From positions 248,001-312,000 of the forward strand of contig NZ_RKHK01000001.1 of the NCBI RefSeq assembly GCF_003752405.1: DNA of 64,000 nt, in the 5' to 3' direction. Of this stretch, positions 35,496-44,997 are shown piece by piece. The position numbers and the translations under genes were made by a program. Source of the stretch: Bogoriella caseilytica (lineage in GTDB: Bacteria > Actinomycetota > Actinomycetes > Actinomycetales > Actinomycetaceae). The notes under the pieces were generated by a model, which saw nothing but the letters and a program-made list of their open reading frames with translations, ran no database searches and was not told where the DNA came from. Position 1 is the first letter of the stretch. The number at the start of each line of letters is the position of its first letter.

Positions 35496-37049
35496 TCAGC
35501 GCCTGGCGGAGAGGACCACCACCAGCGTGGCGATGGCGGCGCCGATGCCCTGGGCGAGCAGCAGCCAGACGGAAACGCTGCCGGTGGCCACGGCGATTAA
35601 GGCCGGAACGGCACACATCAGCGCGAGGTCTGGGCCCCGAAGCAGAGCGAGGACCACGGTGGGATCGAAACTCCCCATCGGGGTGTGCACGAGCTGCCCC
35701 GCGATCGGCTGCTCGGGCCGGTACGCACCCCGCACAGCTCCCGCCGCCCACGCCGGGGCCGCCAACACTCCGAGCAGCAACCACCCCGGGGCAGCACTCA
35801 GGCCCTCGGGAGCGAGGCGCCAGGCGAGCGCCAAGTGCATGGGCACGCTCCAGAGGGTGACCGCGAGCGCTGGGGTGAGCAACCGGCTCAGCCGCACGGC
35901 GCGTCCACCGAGTGGCAGCAGGACATCCAGCATCGGGGCCGCCTCGGCCCGCCGCGCGCCCTCGGCTCCGGTCACGGCGGCGAGATAGGCGCCCGCCGCG
36001 AAGACGACGACCACCAGGGCGGGAAGGGGTGCGGCCACCGCCAGGGCCAGTAGCGGCAGGCACATCGCCACCAGCAGTTGCACCGGCCGGCGACGCTCAC
36101 GAAGCACCAGCAGCAGATCCGCGGTGATCAGCGCCGCCGGGGCGGCCAGCCGGAGCGGAGCGCGGCGCACGAGCCCGAAGGTGCGCGAGCGTCGCTCCGG
36201 GCGCTCGGCGCGTGCGGTCAGGGCCTGGGAGAGTGCGCGGGTATCCACCGAGAGCGTTGCACCGAACGCTCCGTAGGCCGCGGCGCCGCCTTGACGCAGG
36301 CTGCGATCGGTGAGCTGGTCCAGACGCCGGTCGAGGCGGACAACGAGGGCGAGTGTCGTCAGGGACGCCACCACGGCAACAGACCCGAGTTCTTCCGGTC
36401 TGGGTATCGGAGCGGGCAGGCCCAGGAGGGCGAGGGCCAGCACCACCACGGGGCCGAGGCCGAGCACGAGGTCGGCGCCGTGACGCAGCCGTCGATGACG
36501 CGCCGGGTCGGTCTGGGTGAGCCCGACACCGAGGGTGACGGCGCTCAGAACCGCCCCTCCGGCCAGCGTGCCCGCGACGACGTGCCCTCGCGCGGGAGCA
36601 GCGCTCGCCAACGTAACGGCGGCGCCGATCACGCACCCCAGGCCGGCCCCGACCACGGGCCAGACGAAGGCGTTCGGTCGCAGAAGGCCTCGTCGGTCGA
36701 CCGGCAAGGGCAACCACCACGCCGCGCGGGTGGGGCCGAGCGACACCGGGCCGAGGCGAGCCGCGAGGGCGATGGCCCCCGCAGACGCAGCCAGCGCTGC
36801 AAGCAGGACGAGCCAGATTGGGTCCAGTCCGCGAGCGTGCCCCGGGCTTTCCGGCAGCGTGGTGAGGTCAGCGCCGAACGCCTGGGCCCCGGCCAGGGTC
36901 ATGGCGACGGCGATCGCGACGGTCAGGGCGGCGTTGTAGAGGTCGGCAAGGAAGTCCGCGGTCGCGAGGGGGGCCCTGGCGCGGCGGCGCCGCGCCGTCC
37001 AGCGACGAACCTGCCGCCCGCTCGGCGCGGAGCCGGCGCCATCGTTCAC
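35496..37049 (-). CDS. DUF6297-like multi-pass membrane protein, partner of ABC ATPase
   Basis: 517 residues with about 12 hydrophobic segments separated by Arg-rich loops, rich in Ala and Leu. The start ATG overlaps the stop of the ABC ATPase gene by four bases, so it is very likely the membrane subunit of that transporter. It resembles the actinobacterial DUF6297 family, always found next to such ATPases. No substrate is known. Confidence 0.75.
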   Translation of the reverse strand: MNDGAGSAPSGRQVRRWTARRRRARAPLATADFLADLYNAALTVAIAVAMTLAGAQAFGADLTTLPESPGHARGLDPIWLVLLAALAASAGAIALAARLGPVSLGPTRAAWWLPLPVDRRGLLRPNAFVWPVVGAGLGCVIGAAVTLASAAPARGHVVAGTLAGGAVLSAVTLGVGLTQTDPARHRRLRHGADLVLGLGPVVVLALALLGLPAPIPRPEELGSVAVVASLTTLALVVRLDRRLDQLTDRSLRQGGAAAYGAFGATLSVDTRALSQALTARAERPERRSRTFGLVRRAPLRLAAPAALITADLLLVLRERRRPVQLLVAMCLPLLALAVAAPLPALVVVVFAAGAYLAAVTGAEGARRAEAAPMLDVLLPLGGRAVRLSRLLTPALAVTLWSVPMHLALAWRLAPEGLSAAPGWLLLGVLAAPAWAAGAVRGAYRPEQPIAGQLVHTPMGSFDPTVVLALLRGPDLALMCAVPALIAVATGSVSVWLLLAQGIGAAIATLVVVLSARR

Positions 37050-37750
37050 AGGCGCTCCACGGCATCGGCACCGGCATCCGGATCCAGCTCCACCACCTCG
37101 TCCTCGCCGATGAGCAGCACGCGGGTCGCGGCGGCCGCCACGACGGCCGGATCGTGGCTGGCCATGAGCACCGCGCCGTGACCGATCTCCGCGGCCAGGC
37201 GCGCACTGAGCTGCGCGCGCAATCCGGTGTCAAGGCGCTGCTCGGGCTCGTCGAGCACCAGCAGCCGGCGTGGCCGGGCGAAGGCGGCGGCGAGCAGGAG
37301 GCGCCGCCGTTGGCCCGAAGAGAGCGCCCGCGGACTGGCGTCAGCGCGCTGCGCGAGCCCGAACTCCGCGAGCAGCTCGTCCACGATCACGGCGTTCTGC
37401 CCGTGACCGAAGGCCACCAGTTCCAGGTGCTCGCGCACGGTCAGCGCCGGAAAGAAGGCGTCCTCACCCAACTCCAGAGCCAGGGCGGCGCGCACGTCCC
37501 TCCGGCGCGGGTCAGGCTCACCACCGAAGAGCCGGATCTCACCACTGAGAGGTTCGAGCTGACCCACCAGTGTGCGCAGCAGCGTCGACTTCCCGGCGCC
37601 GTTGGCTCCCACCACCGCCAGCACCTCACCCTGGCAGAGCTCCACGGTGAGCGGGGGGCAGACCGGGAGGCCGTAACCGATGCTGAGCTCGGTGGCCTCG
37701 AGCACTGGCAACGGGCTCGCTTCCGAGCCAGCCGGCGCGCCGCTCTTCAT
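37046..37750 (-). CDS. ABC transporter ATP-binding protein
   Basis: 234 residues. Walker A GANGAGKST, a signature with variant LSSGQ, Walker B LLVLDEPEQRLDTG, and the H-loop in ASHDPAV. Single-domain ATPase similar to CcmA-like exporters. It pairs with the overlapping membrane protein gene downstream. Confidence 0.9.
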   Translation of the reverse strand: MKSGAPAGSEASPLPVLEATELSIGYGLPVCPPLTVELCQGEVLAVVGANGAGKSTLLRTLVGQLEPLSGEIRLFGGEPDPRRRDVRAALALELGEDAFFPALTVREHLELVAFGHGQNAVIVDELLAEFGLAQRADASPRALSSGQRRRLLLAAAFARPRRLLVLDEPEQRLDTGLRAQLSARLAAEIGHGAVLMASHDPAVVAAAATRVLLIGEDEVVELDPDAGADAVERL

Positions 37751-37828
37751 GGGACGAGCCTATGCGAAGCGTGGCACCGCCCCAGCGCCGGAGCTGGCGT
37801 CATGCCCGCCACACCTCGGTCTGCACGC

Positions 37829-40093
37829 TCACGCGCGCTGCAAATATTCAGCCGTCTCCTGACCGATCACGGACTCCACAGCCGAGGCCAGGCCGGGCTC
37901 GCCGGCGAGCGCCGGGTTACGGGCGATCAGCGCACGCGCCGCCACGCGGGCATCTTCGATGATCCGGCCGTCGGTGAGCACGCGGAGCAGGCGCAGGGAC
38001 GAGGCCCGCCCCGACTGGCTCGCACCGAGCACGTCACCTTCGTGGCGCAGCTGGAGATCCTGCTCCGCGAGAGCGAAGCCGTCGGAGGTGGTAGCGAAGA
38101 CCTGGACCCGCTGAAGCGCAGAGCTGCCCTCGAGGGCTGAGGTCATGGCCAGGCAGAGGCCCGGCTTGTCACCGCGCCCGATGCGCCCGCGCAACTGGTG
38201 GAGCTGGGAGAGCCCGAAACGTTCGGCATCGAGGATCACCATCATCGTGGCCTCGGGAACATCCACTCCCACCTCGATCACGGTGGTCGACACCAACACC
38301 GGAGTCACCCCCGAAGCAAAGCTGGCCATGGCGGCATCTTTCTCCTCCGCCGGCAGTCTCCCGTGCATGACTGCCACCTCCACCCCCTGCAGTGCCGGGG
38401 ACGCGCGGAGCATCTCCACCACGTCCTCCACAGCGGCCATCGGCGGCCCGTCGCCGGGGCCCTGAGCTTCTCCTTCTCTCTCGGACAACTCCAGGGGCAA
38501 GGCGTCCTCTCCCGCATCGCTCGCGGCGCCGGCCCTCACTGAGGCACTGGACTCGCTGCTGGTGATGCGCGGGCAGACCACGTACACGCGGCCACCCCCA
38601 TCGATCTCCTGGCGCATCCGCTCCCAGGCGCGCTGCACCCAGCGGATGTTGCTGCTGGGCACCACGGTGGTCGCGACGCCGGCGCGCCCGCTCGGCAGCT
38701 CACGCAGCGTGGAGACCTCCAGATCACCGAAGCTGGTCATCGCCACGGTGCGCGGGATCGGCGTCGCCGTCATCACCAAGGCGTGGGGCGTGACATTCGC
38801 CTTGGAACGCAGGGCATCGCGCTGCTCGACCCCGAAGCGGTGCTGCTCATCGACCACCACCAGGCCGAGGTGCGGGATCTGCACTCCCTCGGAGAGCAGC
38901 GCGTGGGTGCCCACCACGATCCCTGCCTCGCCCGAGGCCGCGGCGAGCAAGGACTTCTTGCGCTCGGCGGCCTTCATCGATCCGGTCAGCAGCACCACAC
39001 GCGTGCCGTTCTCCGCGCCGCCGAGCATCCCACCCTCGGCCAAAGGGCCCAGCAGTGCCGTGATCGAGCGGTGGTGCTGCTGGGCGAGCACCTCGGTGGG
39101 GGCGAGCAGGGCGGCCTGGCCGCCGGCGTCGATCACCTGCAGCATGGCGCGCAGAGCCACCACGGTCTTGCCCGAGCCAACCTCCCCCTGCAGGAGCCGC
39201 AGCATGGGCAGACTATCGCCGATCTCTCGCTCGAGGGTCTCCCCCACCTCTCGTTGTCCGGCCGTCAGCTCGAAGGGCAGACGCGCATCGAAGGCATCGC
39301 GGATCCCACCCGGGCGCGCGGCGCGAGCCACAGCGGGCTCGGAGAGCAGCACCGCGCGGCGCTGAGCCAGCACGGTCTGGAGTACGAAGGCTTCTTCGTG
39401 GCGTAGCCGTTCCTCGGCGCGCTTGACCTGCCCCAGATCTTGCGGGCGGTGAATGCTCTCCAAGGCCTCGCGCCCGCCGATCAAACCGTGGTCGCGCCGG
39501 TACTCCTCCGGCAAGGCATCGGGCCAGTCCTCGGTTCCGATCTGATCCAGTACGACTCCGACCGCAGCCGCGATGTGCCAGGTCGCGATACCTTGCCCGG
39601 CCGGGTAGATGGGCATCGGGAGCTTGGACTTCTCAATGGCCTGCTCTTCGCTCTCGAAGTCCTTGAACATCAGGTAGTCCGGGTGCGTGAGCTGGCGTTT
39701 GCCCCGATAGAGCGAGACGGTGCCGGTGAACAGACCGGTCTCGGCCACGCCGAGCTTGCGCTGGTGGCCTTGCAACACCCCAGGATGCTTGGCGAAGAAG
39801 GTCAGGTCCAGGGCATCGAGACCATCGGAGATGGTGACCGAGAGAATGGCCCCGCGCCGCGCCCGCATGGTGCGCACCTCGGCACTGGCCACCCGCGCCA
39901 TCACCGTCACGTGCTCCCCTACGCCCAGCTCGCGCAGGGTGGTCATCTTGCCGGGCTTGTCGTACCGGCGCGGGTAGTAGCGCAGAAGATCCTCGACCGT
40001 GGCCACCCCGAGCTTGCCCAGCTTCTTGGCGGTGGCCGCGCCCACCACCCGGGAGACCTCTTGACCCAGGAAGCCCGTGCCGAACTCGGCCAT
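37829..40093 (-). CDS. recG: ATP-dependent DNA helicase RecG
   Basis: 754 residues. The N-terminal wedge/OB region contains DLLRYYPRRYDKPGKMTTL. Helicase motifs include Walker A LLQGEVGSGKTVVA, DEQH in VVVDEQHRFGVEQRD, TATPIPRT (motif III) and QLRGRIGRG (motif VI). It remodels stalled forks and Holliday junctions. ATG 40093 (MAEFGTGFLGQ) is preferred over eight further upstream codons. An acidic insert at ~520-560 before ERE...DVVEMLR is longer than in most homologues. Confidence 0.95.
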   Translation of the reverse strand: MAEFGTGFLGQEVSRVVGAATAKKLGKLGVATVEDLLRYYPRRYDKPGKMTTLRELGVGEHVTVMARVASAEVRTMRARRGAILSVTISDGLDALDLTFFAKHPGVLQGHQRKLGVAETGLFTGTVSLYRGKRQLTHPDYLMFKDFESEEQAIEKSKLPMPIYPAGQGIATWHIAAAVGVVLDQIGTEDWPDALPEEYRRDHGLIGGREALESIHRPQDLGQVKRAEERLRHEEAFVLQTVLAQRRAVLLSEPAVARAARPGGIRDAFDARLPFELTAGQREVGETLEREIGDSLPMLRLLQGEVGSGKTVVALRAMLQVIDAGGQAALLAPTEVLAQQHHRSITALLGPLAEGGMLGGAENGTRVVLLTGSMKAAERKKSLLAAASGEAGIVVGTHALLSEGVQIPHLGLVVVDEQHRFGVEQRDALRSKANVTPHALVMTATPIPRTVAMTSFGDLEVSTLRELPSGRAGVATTVVPSSNIRWVQRAWERMRQEIDGGGRVYVVCPRITSSESSASVRAGAASDAGEDALPLELSEREGEAQGPGDGPPMAAVEDVVEMLRASPALQGVEVAVMHGRLPAEEKDAAMASFASGVTPVLVSTTVIEVGVDVPEATMMVILDAERFGLSQLHQLRGRIGRGDKPGLCLAMTSALEGSSALQRVQVFATTSDGFALAEQDLQLRHEGDVLGASQSGRASSLRLLRVLTDGRIIEDARVAARALIARNPALAGEPGLASAVESVIGQETAEYLQRA

Positions 40094-40193
40094 GCCGCTC
40101 CTCCACTGCCTGACCACCGGCCACCTCAGGCACAGCCGGATCTTCTGCCACCAGGCTAACCGCGCCCACGGACACTGGGACTACCGTGGGCTC

Positions 40194-40562
40194 GTGCCCC
40201 GGAAGATTCCCGCCGAACTCGGCCGCGCAGCGCTCCGCGAGTGCACGCTCGCCCTGGCCGCGTCGCAGACGCCGCCGCGACAACCTCTGGCCACAGCCGC
40301 GCGCTACCTTCTCCAGGTGCTGGCCGAACGGGCACCGGGTCAGAGCGTGGAGGTCCGAGTGCCGCCCTTCGGTGCAGTGCAGGTGATCGAGGGCCCGCGG
40401 CATACCCGCGGCACCCCGCCGAACGTGGTCGAGATGGATGCTCCCACCTGGCTGGCCTTGGCCACAGGGGACCTCAGCTGGGCCGAGGCCCTGACCCAGG
40501 GGTGGATCAGCCGTTCCGGCTCCCGCGCCGATCTGACGCACCTACTTCCCCTCCAGCCATGA
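40194..40562 (+). CDS. Sterol carrier protein-2-like small protein
   Basis: 122 residues starting at GTG 40194 (MPRKIPAELGRAALRE). The pattern of hydrophobic strands with PPFGAVQVIEG and DAPTWLALATGDLSWAEAL matches the actinobacterial 'sterol carrier family protein', usually found beside recG or purF. Lipid or ligand binding is assumed for the fold; no substrate is known. Its last 56 bases overlap the 3' end of the EamA gene on the other strand. Confidence 0.75.
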   Translation: MPRKIPAELGRAALRECTLALAASQTPPRQPLATAARYLLQVLAERAPGQSVEVRVPPFGAVQVIEGPRHTRGTPPNVVEMDAPTWLALATGDLSWAEALTQGWISRSGSRADLTHLLPLQP

Positions 40563-41892
40563 AGTCCTCCAGCACGGTGGCGCGCTCGGGCCGGCCCATC
40601 AGGCGATAGGCCAGCTCCCACTCCTGGGGGCGGGCCATGGTCAAGCCCTGCCACCGAGCACCCGGATAGGCCGGAATCGGTACGACGCCCGCCGGCCCGG
40701 CCAGCTGGAAGCCGACGAGTACATCGATCTCATGGTCCCGTGCCGCGACCGTGAGGCACAGGGCGGTGCGGAACACACCAGAAGGGCCGCGCCGCTGAAC
40801 GGGAAAACCTAGCTGGCCCACGACCTGCGCCACGAGTTCCGGGTCACCATCGGTGACCAGATCCCAGTCCCGCACACGATCGATGAGCCCCAGCGAGGCC
40901 AGAAGCGCCGAACCACCCACGACGCTACTCACCCCAGCCGAGGCAAGTCGCCGTTGTAGCTGGCGGACCTCCGGCAGCGGCGGGATGCGCACGGGGCGGC
41001 GGACGCCACGGACGCTGCCCAGCTGCACCGCGAGAGTGCCCGCGACCACCAGAATCACGCCCACGACCTGCGTGGGCGCGAGGCTCTCGTCCAGCAGCAG
41101 CCAAGCCAGGATGGCGACCTGCACCAGCATCGTGTTGTTGATGGCCGCCGAGGCGGTGGCGGTCAAGGTGCGCTGAGTGTGGTTCCACAGCAGAAAGGCT
41201 CCGGCAGTATTGACCACCGCGAGCCATGCCAGGATTGAGGCTGAGGAAACGGTGAGGTTCCCCAGCCCTTGGGTGGGCAGACCGATCGCGAGCAGCAGGG
41301 CCGCGCCCACAGCCATGGACACGGCAGTGACCGTCAGCGGCGACAGGCCGGAACCGGCGTTGACCGCCCGGCCCAGCACCGATGCCGCCGCGTTGGCGAG
41401 CAGCCCCAGAACCGCCACCATCAGCCCTGCGGTGCCGCCGCCGAGGCCTCCGCCACTGACGAAGTAGACGCAGGCCCCGGCGGTGGCCAGGGCCAGACCC
41501 AGAGTTGTGCGCCGGCCCACCGGTTCGGCCAGCGCGAGTGCCGCGCTCAGCGCCACCACCACCGGGGTGAAGGCCAGCACCAAGCTGACGGTTGCCGCCG
41601 GTAGCAGCGCGATCGCCACGAACTGCGCGCCCTGTGTCAGGGCGTACATGACCACGCCCAAGCCCACCAGCGCGAACCACTCGCGGCGGTCGAGGTGGCG
41701 CACCTCCTGTCGGACGCGCGACCGCCACAGCACCACTGCCAGCAGCACCACCGCGCCCAGCGCATAGCGCAGGCCTGCGAAGGTCAGCGGCGGGAGGTCG
41801 TCCAGTCCGAGGGAGATCAGTACCCACGACGTGGACCACAAGAAGGTGACGAAGAGCGCCTGGGCGCCGGCACGCAAGGGGAAAGATCGCAC
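40507..41892 (-). CDS. EamA/DMT transporter fused to a nucleotidyltransferase-like domain
   Basis: 461 residues. Residues ~1-285 form ten membrane helices as two EamA repeats, typical of drug/metabolite exporters. Residues ~310-440 are soluble and show the nucleotidyltransferase pattern: GGSALLASLGL, then 13 residues after GGS the pair DWDLV, then a third carboxylate in HEIDVLVG. This order (GG/S, D-x-D, later D) is that of MNT/CCA-type nucleotidyltransferases. The fusion is unusual. The GTG start at 41892 has CAGGAG upstream. The domain call is from motifs only. Confidence 0.82.
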   Translation of the reverse strand: MRSFPLRAGAQALFVTFLWSTSWVLISLGLDDLPPLTFAGLRYALGAVVLLAVVLWRSRVRQEVRHLDRREWFALVGLGVVMYALTQGAQFVAIALLPAATVSLVLAFTPVVVALSAALALAEPVGRRTTLGLALATAGACVYFVSGGGLGGGTAGLMVAVLGLLANAAASVLGRAVNAGSGLSPLTVTAVSMAVGAALLLAIGLPTQGLGNLTVSSASILAWLAVVNTAGAFLLWNHTQRTLTATASAAINNTMLVQVAILAWLLLDESLAPTQVVGVILVVAGTLAVQLGSVRGVRRPVRIPPLPEVRQLQRRLASAGVSSVVGGSALLASLGLIDRVRDWDLVTDGDPELVAQVVGQLGFPVQRRGPSGVFRTALCLTVAARDHEIDVLVGFQLAGPAGVVPIPAYPGARWQGLTMARPQEWELAYRLMGRPERATVLEDFMAGGEVGASDRRGSRNG

Positions 41893-41910
41893 GTGAACTC
41901 CTGAAGGCAG

Positions 41911-41929
41911 GGCATGACGAAGTCATGCC
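41911..41929 (-). promoter_or_regulatory. Palindrome upstream of the EamA fusion gene
   Basis: GGCATGAC and GTCATGCC are perfect inverted arms around GAA, ending 18 bases before the GTG start and just ahead of its ribosome binding site. It could be an operator or an RNA hairpin. No regulator is adjacent. The rest of the 216-base gap 41893-42108 shows nothing else. Confidence 0.4.
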
Positions 41930-42108
41930 GGCCTGTCCCCTCGAGGCTTCTGTCCGTTGAGGTGCGAGGGCGATCTCATCGCCCCTTCTGCGGCGCTCCA
42001 ACCAGGCCTGCAGTCCATGATGTCCTGCAGCGGAACCGTAGCCGCCCTTGAGCCAGCGACACCGAGACTACCCGAGAAGCCACGCCTCCTGCCGGGCGGC
42101 CAGCGGGG

Positions 42109-43638
42109 TCACGTGCGCTGCTGGAGGAGTCGAGCCGTCGTGCTCCGCAGTCGCCACGCGGTCAGCACGGTGCGGCTGAACCAGCTCAAGGTCATGGCCA
42201 AGGCGATGCCGAGAAGCCCCAGTTCCAGCCAGACTCCGAGCAGCCAGGCGGCCGGCAGCGCGATCGCCACCTGGGCAAGGAGACCGATGTACATCATCGA
42301 CTTCGTGTCTCCCACGGCCCGCACCACAGCCGCCATGGAGATCGAGGCCACGATCAGCGGGGCGATGAGCCAGAACACCAGCAGTGCACGGCCGATCGAT
42401 TCGATCACGGCCGCATCGGTGGTGAAGAGCCGCAGATACCAGCCCGGAACGACCAGTGCGGGCAGCGCCAGCACCGCGACGCACCCGCCCATGACGATCG
42501 CGCCGGCGCGCGCATAGTCCAGACCGGCCCGGAGATCACCGGCACCGTGGCGCTGCCCGACCAGGATGGAGATACCCGAACCGCAGGTGAAGGCGACCGT
42601 GAACAGGATGGCCACGGTGCTCGCCATCACGCGGTAGCCGGCGAGCTCGACCGCACCCAGAAACGCCACCGCCGCGACGATCAGCACGTCCCCGCCATAG
42701 GCGCCGAGCCCGAAAACGACGTCGGGCCAGGCCACCTTGCCCAGCGGGCGCAACACGGGTTCCGTGCCGCTCTCCTGTGTGACCTCCAGGCCACGCCGAT
42801 GCCGCAGGGCGAGGCCGAGGCATACGGCCAGACCGAGATAGTGAGCGATCGTGGTCCCCCACGCGGCGCCCTGCGCCCCCTGCTGCAGACCGAAGACCAG
42901 CGCGAGGGAGATGGCGATATTGGCCAGGTTCACCACTGCGGCGTTCGCAAGGGCGACCTTGGTGCGCCCTTGCGCTCCGAGCCACCCGCGAGCCGCTGCA
43001 CTGAGCGCCGCGGCCGGGATGGCGAGCGTGAGGATCCGCAGCACCTCGATGGCCGCTTGCTCTGCACTGGCCGAGGCGGAGGCACCCGTGATCTGCAGCA
43101 CCCAGGGGGCGGCGAGGTAGAGGCCGACCGCGAGCACCAGCCCGAGGCCCAGTGTCAGGGCCGCGCTGTGGGTGAGCAGCCGGACCAACCGACCGGTCTC
43201 CTCGCCGCCGTGCCACTGCGCACCCACGATCTGCACTGCCATCCCCCAGGGCACGAGCACGGCAGTGCAGAACACGAAGATGACCACGGCGCGCGCCATC
43301 ACCGCGAGCTCGAGCGTGTCGTACTGCCCGAGGATGGCGGTATCTGCCACGGCGGTGAGCAGGGAGACAGCACTGCCGGCGACCAGTGGCCAGCTCAGTG
43401 AGCCCACAGCACGAATGCGCGAGGAAAGTGACGGGCGTGAGTCGGCGGGCGGAGTGTCTACGCCGAACGGCGCATCGCTCGCGGCTAGTGCGGTGGAAGC
43501 GGGCCGCTTGGCCGAGGTGTTCTCGGCCAAGCGGCCCGCGTGCGCCAGGGGGGCGCCCGAACCGGCGCGGGCGGGTGCAGAATCCCCATCCAGCCCACTC
43601 CCGCGCCGGTCGTCTGTATCCCTGCCCTCAGGCGGCAT
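42109..43638 (-). CDS. MATE family efflux transporter
   Basis: About 509 residues. Twelve membrane helices of the MATE fold begin near VGSLSWPLVAGSAVSLL. The transporter exports organic cations or drugs in exchange for H+ or Na+. The N-terminal ~75 residues before the first helix are hydrophilic and unusual for MATE. The start is uncertain. ATG 43638 overlaps the stop of the MRF-like gene by 11 bases; GTG 43407, just before helix 1, is possible and lies beyond an 18-bp perfect hairpin in the N-terminal coding region. Last gene of the rpmE2-mrf operon. Confidence 0.85.
   Translation of the reverse strand: MPPEGRDTDDRRGSGLDGDSAPARAGSGAPLAHAGRLAENTSAKRPASTALAASDAPFGVDTPPADSRPSLSSRIRAVGSLSWPLVAGSAVSLLTAVADTAILGQYDTLELAVMARAVVIFVFCTAVLVPWGMAVQIVGAQWHGGEETGRLVRLLTHSAALTLGLGLVLAVGLYLAAPWVLQITGASASASAEQAAIEVLRILTLAIPAAALSAAARGWLGAQGRTKVALANAAVVNLANIAISLALVFGLQQGAQGAAWGTTIAHYLGLAVCLGLALRHRRGLEVTQESGTEPVLRPLGKVAWPDVVFGLGAYGGDVLIVAAVAFLGAVELAGYRVMASTVAILFTVAFTCGSGISILVGQRHGAGDLRAGLDYARAGAIVMGGCVAVLALPALVVPGWYLRLFTTDAAVIESIGRALLVFWLIAPLIVASISMAAVVRAVGDTKSMMYIGLLAQVAIALPAAWLLGVWLELGLLGIALAMTLSWFSRTVLTAWRLRSTTARLLQQRT
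43499..43539 (-). repeat. Perfect 18-bp inverted repeat inside the MATE 5' region
   Basis: GCGGGCCGCTTGGCCGAG and its exact reverse complement are separated by five bases. It resembles an actinobacterial terminator hairpin without U-tract and lies ~90 bases after the MRF-like stop, inside the annotated N-terminus of the MATE gene. Confidence 0.85.
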
Positions 43639-44680
43639 CACGTGCCGTTCCGAGCCAGGGGTCGAGGCCGTCCGCTCGGCCGCTCCAGGAGTCGAGCCCT
43701 CGCGCGAGCTCGACATCGGTCAGCAGCACGGCCTCGAAGGCATCGATCACCCGACGCGGGTCCCCCCCGAGGCCGGTCACGACCAGGTGGGTGTCGGGAC
43801 GCGACTCCCACGGGCCGATCCGGCCGACCGAGACATGGCCGCCGGCGCCGTCCCAGGCACAGGCCACGCTGGGGCGGGTGGCTACCCAGAAATGCCCCTT
43901 GGAACGCACTGCATCACCGCCCAGGGCTTCGGCGTGTTCCATCAGCCGATCCGGGTGAATGGGGCGCCAGGTGGCCAGGTCCACCGTCCACACATCCTCG
44001 GCCGGGCCGGCACCGGTGGAGGCCACCGCCATGAGGTCTCCCCGATCCAGGCTGGGCCGGGCCAGCAGCAGACGCTCGGCCGGCGGGGAGTACCAGGGCA
44101 TGGCCGCCTCAGGGCCGGTCAGGTGCGCCAGGATCGCGGCCACATCGGCCGGGGTCTCCTCGGGGTGGGTGGAGGTGAGCACCACGTCCGCGGTCTCGAG
44201 CTGGGAGACGAGCACCTCGGCCACCATGCGCTCGTCCTCGACCGCGACCGCCAGGCCACGCTCGGCCAGCAGGTCCTGGCAGGTGAGATCGGCCCGTAGG
44301 GAGGCGATGTCGGCCACTGCAGCTACACCGGCAGCCACCACGCCACGGGCTTGAGCCATCGCGTGAAGCACCGGCACCGACTCCAGAGCAACCGGAAGCG
44401 ACAAGATGATGGCCGTGGGGCGTGACATGGCGAGTTCCTCGAGCGCGGGAACGATGTCCTCCCGCACCGCACACGAAGCGCACGCGTGCTCCAGGTGTTT
44501 CGTGGTGTCCTGCAGCACCCCACTGGGGTCGTGCACGCGACGGCGGAGCTCTCCACTGCGTGCGTCGAGATCGTGCTGCAGTGCCACAGCTCCGGGAAGG
44601 TCGCAGAGTAGCGAACTGGTGGCCGCTCCCCGCAGCACCGGATCCAGGGACGTCAGCGTGATGACGGGAACCGCGGTCAT
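43628..44680 (-). CDS. mrf: MRF-like ribosome hibernation factor-recruiting protein (COG0523/CobW relative)
   Basis: 350 residues. It resembles CobW/COG0523 proteins but the usual P-loop is lost: the first loop reads [16 protein letters not shown] without GxxGxGKT. A CASC segment (residues ~68-71) stands where the GCxCC metal motif occurs. The C-terminal CobW_C-type domain contains [12 protein letters not shown]. This is the form of mycobacterial MRF, encoded with Cys-free ribosomal proteins and recruiting the hibernation factor under zinc depletion. It follows rpmE2 with a four-base overlap. Assignment by family and context. Confidence 0.82.
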   Translation of the reverse strand: MTAVPVITLTSLDPVLRGAATSSLLCDLPGAVALQHDLDARSGELRRRVHDPSGVLQDTTKHLEHACASCAVREDIVPALEELAMSRPTAIILSLPVALESVPVLHAMAQARGVVAAGVAAVADIASLRADLTCQDLLAERGLAVAVEDERMVAEVLVSQLETADVVLTSTHPEETPADVAAILAHLTGPEAAMPWYSPPAERLLLARPSLDRGDLMAVASTGAGPAEDVWTVDLATWRPIHPDRLMEHAEALGGDAVRSKGHFWVATRPSVACAWDGAGGHVSVGRIGPWESRPDTHLVVTGLGGDPRRVIDAFEAVLLTDVELARGLDSWSGRADGLDPWLGTARDAA

Positions 44681-44937
44681 CGACCGCCCCCGGCACGCTT
44701 GCCATAGCGGCGCTGGAAACGCTCGACGCGGCCCTCGCTATCCATGACGCGGGCCTTGCCGGTCCAGAAGGGGTGACTGGCCGAGGAGATGTCGACGTCG
44801 TAGACCGGGTAGGTTTCGCCGTCCTCCCACTCGATGGTCTTCACCGGCTTCATGGTGGACCGGGTCAGGAACGTGGCTCCTGAGGCCGAGTCGCGGAACA
44901 CAACCGGTCCGTACTCCGGATGGATGTCCGGTTTCAC
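44677..44937 (-). CDS. rpmE2: Ribosomal protein L31 type B (zinc-free)
   Basis: 86 residues, no cysteine. It opens [20 protein letters not shown] and contains [24 protein letters not shown], the type B L31 signature. It replaces the zinc-binding L31 when zinc is short, releasing zinc. GTG start at 44937 with AGGAGG close upstream. First gene of a minus-strand operon (L31-MRF-MATE) divergent from rpmB2. Confidence 0.97.
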   Translation of the reverse strand: MKPDIHPEYGPVVFRDSASGATFLTRSTMKPVKTIEWEDGETYPVYDVDISSASHPFWTGKARVMDSEGRVERFQRRYGKRAGGGR

Positions 44938-44958
44938 GAGAACCTCCTGGTAGGCTTA

Positions 44959-44975
44959 TCAATAACGGTTCTCAA
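44959..44975. promoter_or_regulatory. Candidate Zur box between divergent rpmE2 and rpmB2 operons
   Basis: TCAATAACGGTTCTCAA, 17 bases with five of eight matching positions in the two arms. It lies in the 60-base gap between the divergent starts. The arm TGAGAA is shared with sites at zur (48172) and the uptake operon (57929). Binding inferred. Confidence 0.6.
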
Positions 44976-44997
44976 TATCATATCAGGAGGTCCGGCC

